DNA from: Holophagaceae bacterium
Lineage (GTDB): Bacteria > Acidobacteriota > Holophagae > Holophagales > Holophagaceae
Direction: 5' to 3'
NCBI GenBank assembly: GCA_016710635.1
Contig: JADJVL010000025.1
Location: 1 to 19,366, forward strand
DNA: 19,366 bases
The position numbers and the translations under genes are program-made. Below are positions 17,609 to 19,366 of this stretch, in pieces. The notes beneath the pieces were generated by a model, which made no database searches, had not been told where the DNA came from, and saw only the letters and a list, made by a program, of their open reading frames with translations. Position 1 is the stretch's first letter; each line of letters opens with the position of its first letter.

Positions 17609-17665
17609 GCACCTTCCCAAACCACGATTCGCCAAAAGCAGGCGAATCATGGTTTGAAAAGGTGC
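17609..17665. repeat. Long inverted repeat between the two repeat copies
   Basis: Arms of 25 bases (17609-17633 and 17641-17665) around a 7-base loop, with GATTCGCC/GGCGAATC next to the loop. Three C/A mismatches on the plus strand would all be G-U pairs in minus-strand RNA, so that transcript would pair over its full length. The ends GCACCTT/AAGGTGC and the internal CAAACC/GGTTTG echo the two flanking repeat copies. Confidence 0.8.
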
Positions 17666-17770
17666 CTGTTCGAAGGGTCAACCCCATTCAAGGGCACGAC
17701 CTCGTCAATTCCAGCCCCTTGGCACGCAGCGTCGAATCCGAACCAGACCCGATCCGGCTGTTTGAAAACG

Positions 17771-17890
17771 AGCACCTCGGTTTGACGTCGGGACGCACTT
17801 CCCCGATGTCAAACCGCGGTGCCCGGCGCCGCAGGCGACGTGCAGTCTGGAGAGCCAGGAGGAAAGGGCTGGCGACAAGAAGTGAAGGAG
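17771..17890. repeat. Hairpin-bearing dispersed repeat, copy 2
   Basis: Same element as copy 1. The inverted repeat is at 17772-17792 and 17802-17822, with one true mismatch (T against C) and one G-U pair in plus-strand RNA. The conserved tail runs to 17852, and weak similarity continues to AAGGAG at 17885-17890. It lies a few bases beyond the 3' end of ackA. Confidence 0.85.
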
Positions 17891-17901
17891 AGTTAATCGG
17901 C

Positions 17902-19058
17902 CTACCGCACCGTCTCCCGGGCGATCATCAGCTCTTCATGCGTCGGCACCACGGCCACGGCGATGCGGGAATCGGCCGCGCTGATGGAGCGCTCCCCTGC
18001 CCGTCGGTTGGAGGTCTCGTCCAGCTTCACGCCGAGGTAGGTCAGGTGGCGGCAGACCTCCGCCCGCAGGCGGGAGCTGTAGGGGTTCCGATGCCGGCGG
18101 TGAAGGTGATGGCGTCCACGCCGTCCATGACGCTGACGTAGCTGCCGATGAACTTGCGCACGTCGTAGGTGAGGATGTCCCGGGCGAGGATGGCCCGGGC
18201 GATGCCCGCGTCCGCGGCGGCCTCGATCTCCCGGAAGTCGCTGGACACGCCGCTGATGCCCAGCAGGCCCGACTTCTTGTTGAGCAGTTCGGTGATGGCC
18301 TGGTAGTCGAGGTGCTCCTTGTCGATGAGCAGATCCACGATGCTTGGATCCAACGTGCCGCAGCGGGTTCCCATGATGACACCCTGCAACGGCGTCATGC
18401 CCATGCTGGTGTCCATGCTGTAGCCGCCCAGCGCACCGCGCACGCAAGTACCGTTGCCGATGTGGCGGGTGATGACTTGAGGCTCGCAGGTCGCGCCACC
18501 AGGATCGCAGTCCCTCGCTGCGACATAAGCGTGGCTCGAGCCATGGAAGCCGTAGCGGTCGGATGCCGTACTTCATGGACGGCTCGTAGGGGATCCCGTA
18601 GGTGCGGGCGTGCTCCGGCATGGTGTGGTGGAAGGCCGTGTCGACGGCGATGTGGGGCACGTCCGGCGGGGCCGCCTTAGCGACCCGGATGCCGGGGCGT
18701 TGTTGGGGGTTGTGGAGGGCGCGTAGGGGGCGTAGGCCTCGATGTGTCGCGGGGACCTCCGGGGTGATGAGGGGGTCTCTCGCCATACTTCGGTCCGCCG
18801 TGCACCACCCGGTGGCCCCACGGCGTGGATGGGGAGCACCGGTGCCAACAGCCTCGGGGCTCGATCGTGCCCGCCAGGGCTGCCGCATGGTACGGCAGCT
18901 GCATCTGCACGCCGGATTCCGCACCCACGGACCAGGCCAGCCGCCCGTCCACGCCGATACGCTCCACCAACCCCTCCAGGATCAAGGACGCTAGTCGGCC
19001 GTCTCGAAAGGTTGAACTTGAGGCTGCTGGAACCGGCGTTGGGGACGAGGACGCGCAT
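17902..19058 (-). CDS. ackA: Acetate kinase, frame-broken
   Basis: Interconverts acetyl phosphate plus ADP with acetate plus ATP in the cytoplasm. The start at 19058 follows GGAGCCGCC and reads MRVLVPNAGSSSLKFNL, the phosphate-binding N-terminus. Further signatures in order, from several frames: HRVVHGG, DVPHIAVDTAFHHTMP, YGFHGSSHAYVAAR near 18525-18560, VITRHIGNGTCVRG, YSMDTSMGMTPLQGVIMGTR near 18360-18425, ITFTAGIG near 18080, and VPTHEELMIARETV before the TAG at 17902-17904. The rebuilt length of about 385 residues is near the usual 400. At least five indels interrupt the frame. The usual partner gene pta is not seen; purN is upstream instead, ending within about 50 bases, which suggests one transcript. 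Confidence 0.93.
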
Positions 19059-19105
19059 GGCGGCTCCTTCGTGGACCCCAGTCAGGAGGCCGGCCCCGGT
19101 CGGGA

Positions 19106-19366
19106 TCACGGTCCGGATCGGCCGGCCGGAGAGGGCCACTGCCAGGGCTTCTCCGGATGGAAACGCCATCTCCCGCGGCGTAGACCCGCTGCTGCAGCGC
19201 CTCCAGCGCCTCTCCAGCCACGACGGGCACCCGGGCTGAGGCCGGGATGCGACCCGTGGTCCGCCAGACTTACCTCGCGTCCACGAGGTGCACCGACGGC
19301 ACCGCTTTCGTTCCCCGCCGCCAGCACCGCCCGGTGCACGTCCATGCCGTACATTCCAGGACCGCC
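19106..19366 (-). CDS. purN: Phosphoribosylglycinamide formyltransferase, 3' end, frame-broken
   Basis: Transfers a formyl group from 10-formyltetrahydrofolate to GAR in purine synthesis. Only the C-terminal 85 or so residues are in the window; the gene runs off the right edge. GMYGMDVHRAVLAAGNESG resembles the GM-x-V-H-x-A-V and ESG substrate-binding stretch. After frame changes come TVHLVD-like residues, VPVVAGEALEALQQRVYAA and GEALAVALSGRP, the order seen at the end of PurN. The likely stop is TGA at 19108-19106, 47 bases before the ackA start. The call rests on a short, damaged segment; another member of the formyltransferase family is possible. Confidence 0.68.
   Translation of the reverse strand, partial: GGPGMYGMDVHRAVLAAGNESGAVGAPRGREVSLADHGSHPGLSPGARRGWRGAGGAAAAGLRRGRWRFHPEKPWQWPSPAGRSGP

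Larger units (their letters stand above)
17336..17901. other. 566-base region without a gene, holding three hairpins
   Basis: No frame here reads like a protein. Two diverged copies of one repeat (from 17417 and 17771, same orientation) flank a third long inverted repeat at 17609-17665. All three hairpins begin with GCACCT or GCACC and end GGTGC, and all contain CAAACC/GGTTTG. The remainder shows nothing I recognise. Confidence 0.7.

Noticed and set aside
17417..17852. The hairpins as integron attC sites or a CRISPR array
   Set aside because: There are only two repeat copies about 350 bases apart, with no regular spacers. The ends do not fit the attC core sites, and no integrase or cas gene is near.

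Overview
This is GC-rich bacterial chromosome with dense genes of housekeeping type. I see no phage, IS element, CRISPR array, tRNA or rRNA. The taxon is an inference. High GC, an Oar-type (carboxypeptidase-regulatory plus TonB-plug-like) module inside a secreted protein, and the gene content fit Acidobacteriota (Holophagae/Geothrix-like) best. Myxococcota or another deltaproteobacterial-type lineage cannot be excluded. Reading frames are clean from about 5,000 to 16,450 (one suspected base loss, in nnr) but broken repeatedly in about 1-5,000 and 17,900-19,366. That pattern suggests base-calling or assembly errors near contig ends rather than a cluster of real pseudogenes. Genes in those zones were rebuilt by joining frames, so their internal coordinates are approximate. 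Layout, left to right. Minus strand: the 5' part of metG (runs off the left edge) and a cyclophilin peptidyl-prolyl isomerase. Plus strand, all frame-broken: a small lipoprotein, a 2Fe-2S ferredoxin-like protein and an alpha/beta hydrolase, ending in a strong bidirectional terminator. Minus strand: a CsgG-like secreted protein, an HU/IHF-family DNA-binding protein and an M17 leucyl aminopeptidase. Plus strand: pabB. Minus strand, a compact run transcribed as nnr (NAD(P)HX repair), tsaE, rmuC, then an HNH endonuclease; nnr and tsaE overlap by ATGA. Plus strand: a 1101-aa exported multidomain protein (VIT, VWA, Oar-like module, TPR-like, DUF2135). Minus strand: ahcY with an upstream S-adenosylhomocysteine riboswitch and promoter. 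Plus strand: a small HEAAH membrane metalloprotease. Then 566 bases without a gene, holding three long hairpins, two of them copies of one repeat. Finally, on the minus strand, ackA and the 3' end of purN. The most interesting items are the SAH riboswitch (an H-type pseudoknot with a possible competing stem, and a promoter placed so that transcription would start at its first helix), the VIT/VWA protein carrying a fragment that looks like a TonB-receptor N-terminus, and the hairpin repeat cluster between the metalloprotease and ackA. Functionally, ahcY recycles S-adenosylhomocysteine, nnr and tsaE are metabolite-repair and tRNA-modification genes often found together, and ackA supplies ATP and acetate from acetyl phosphate.
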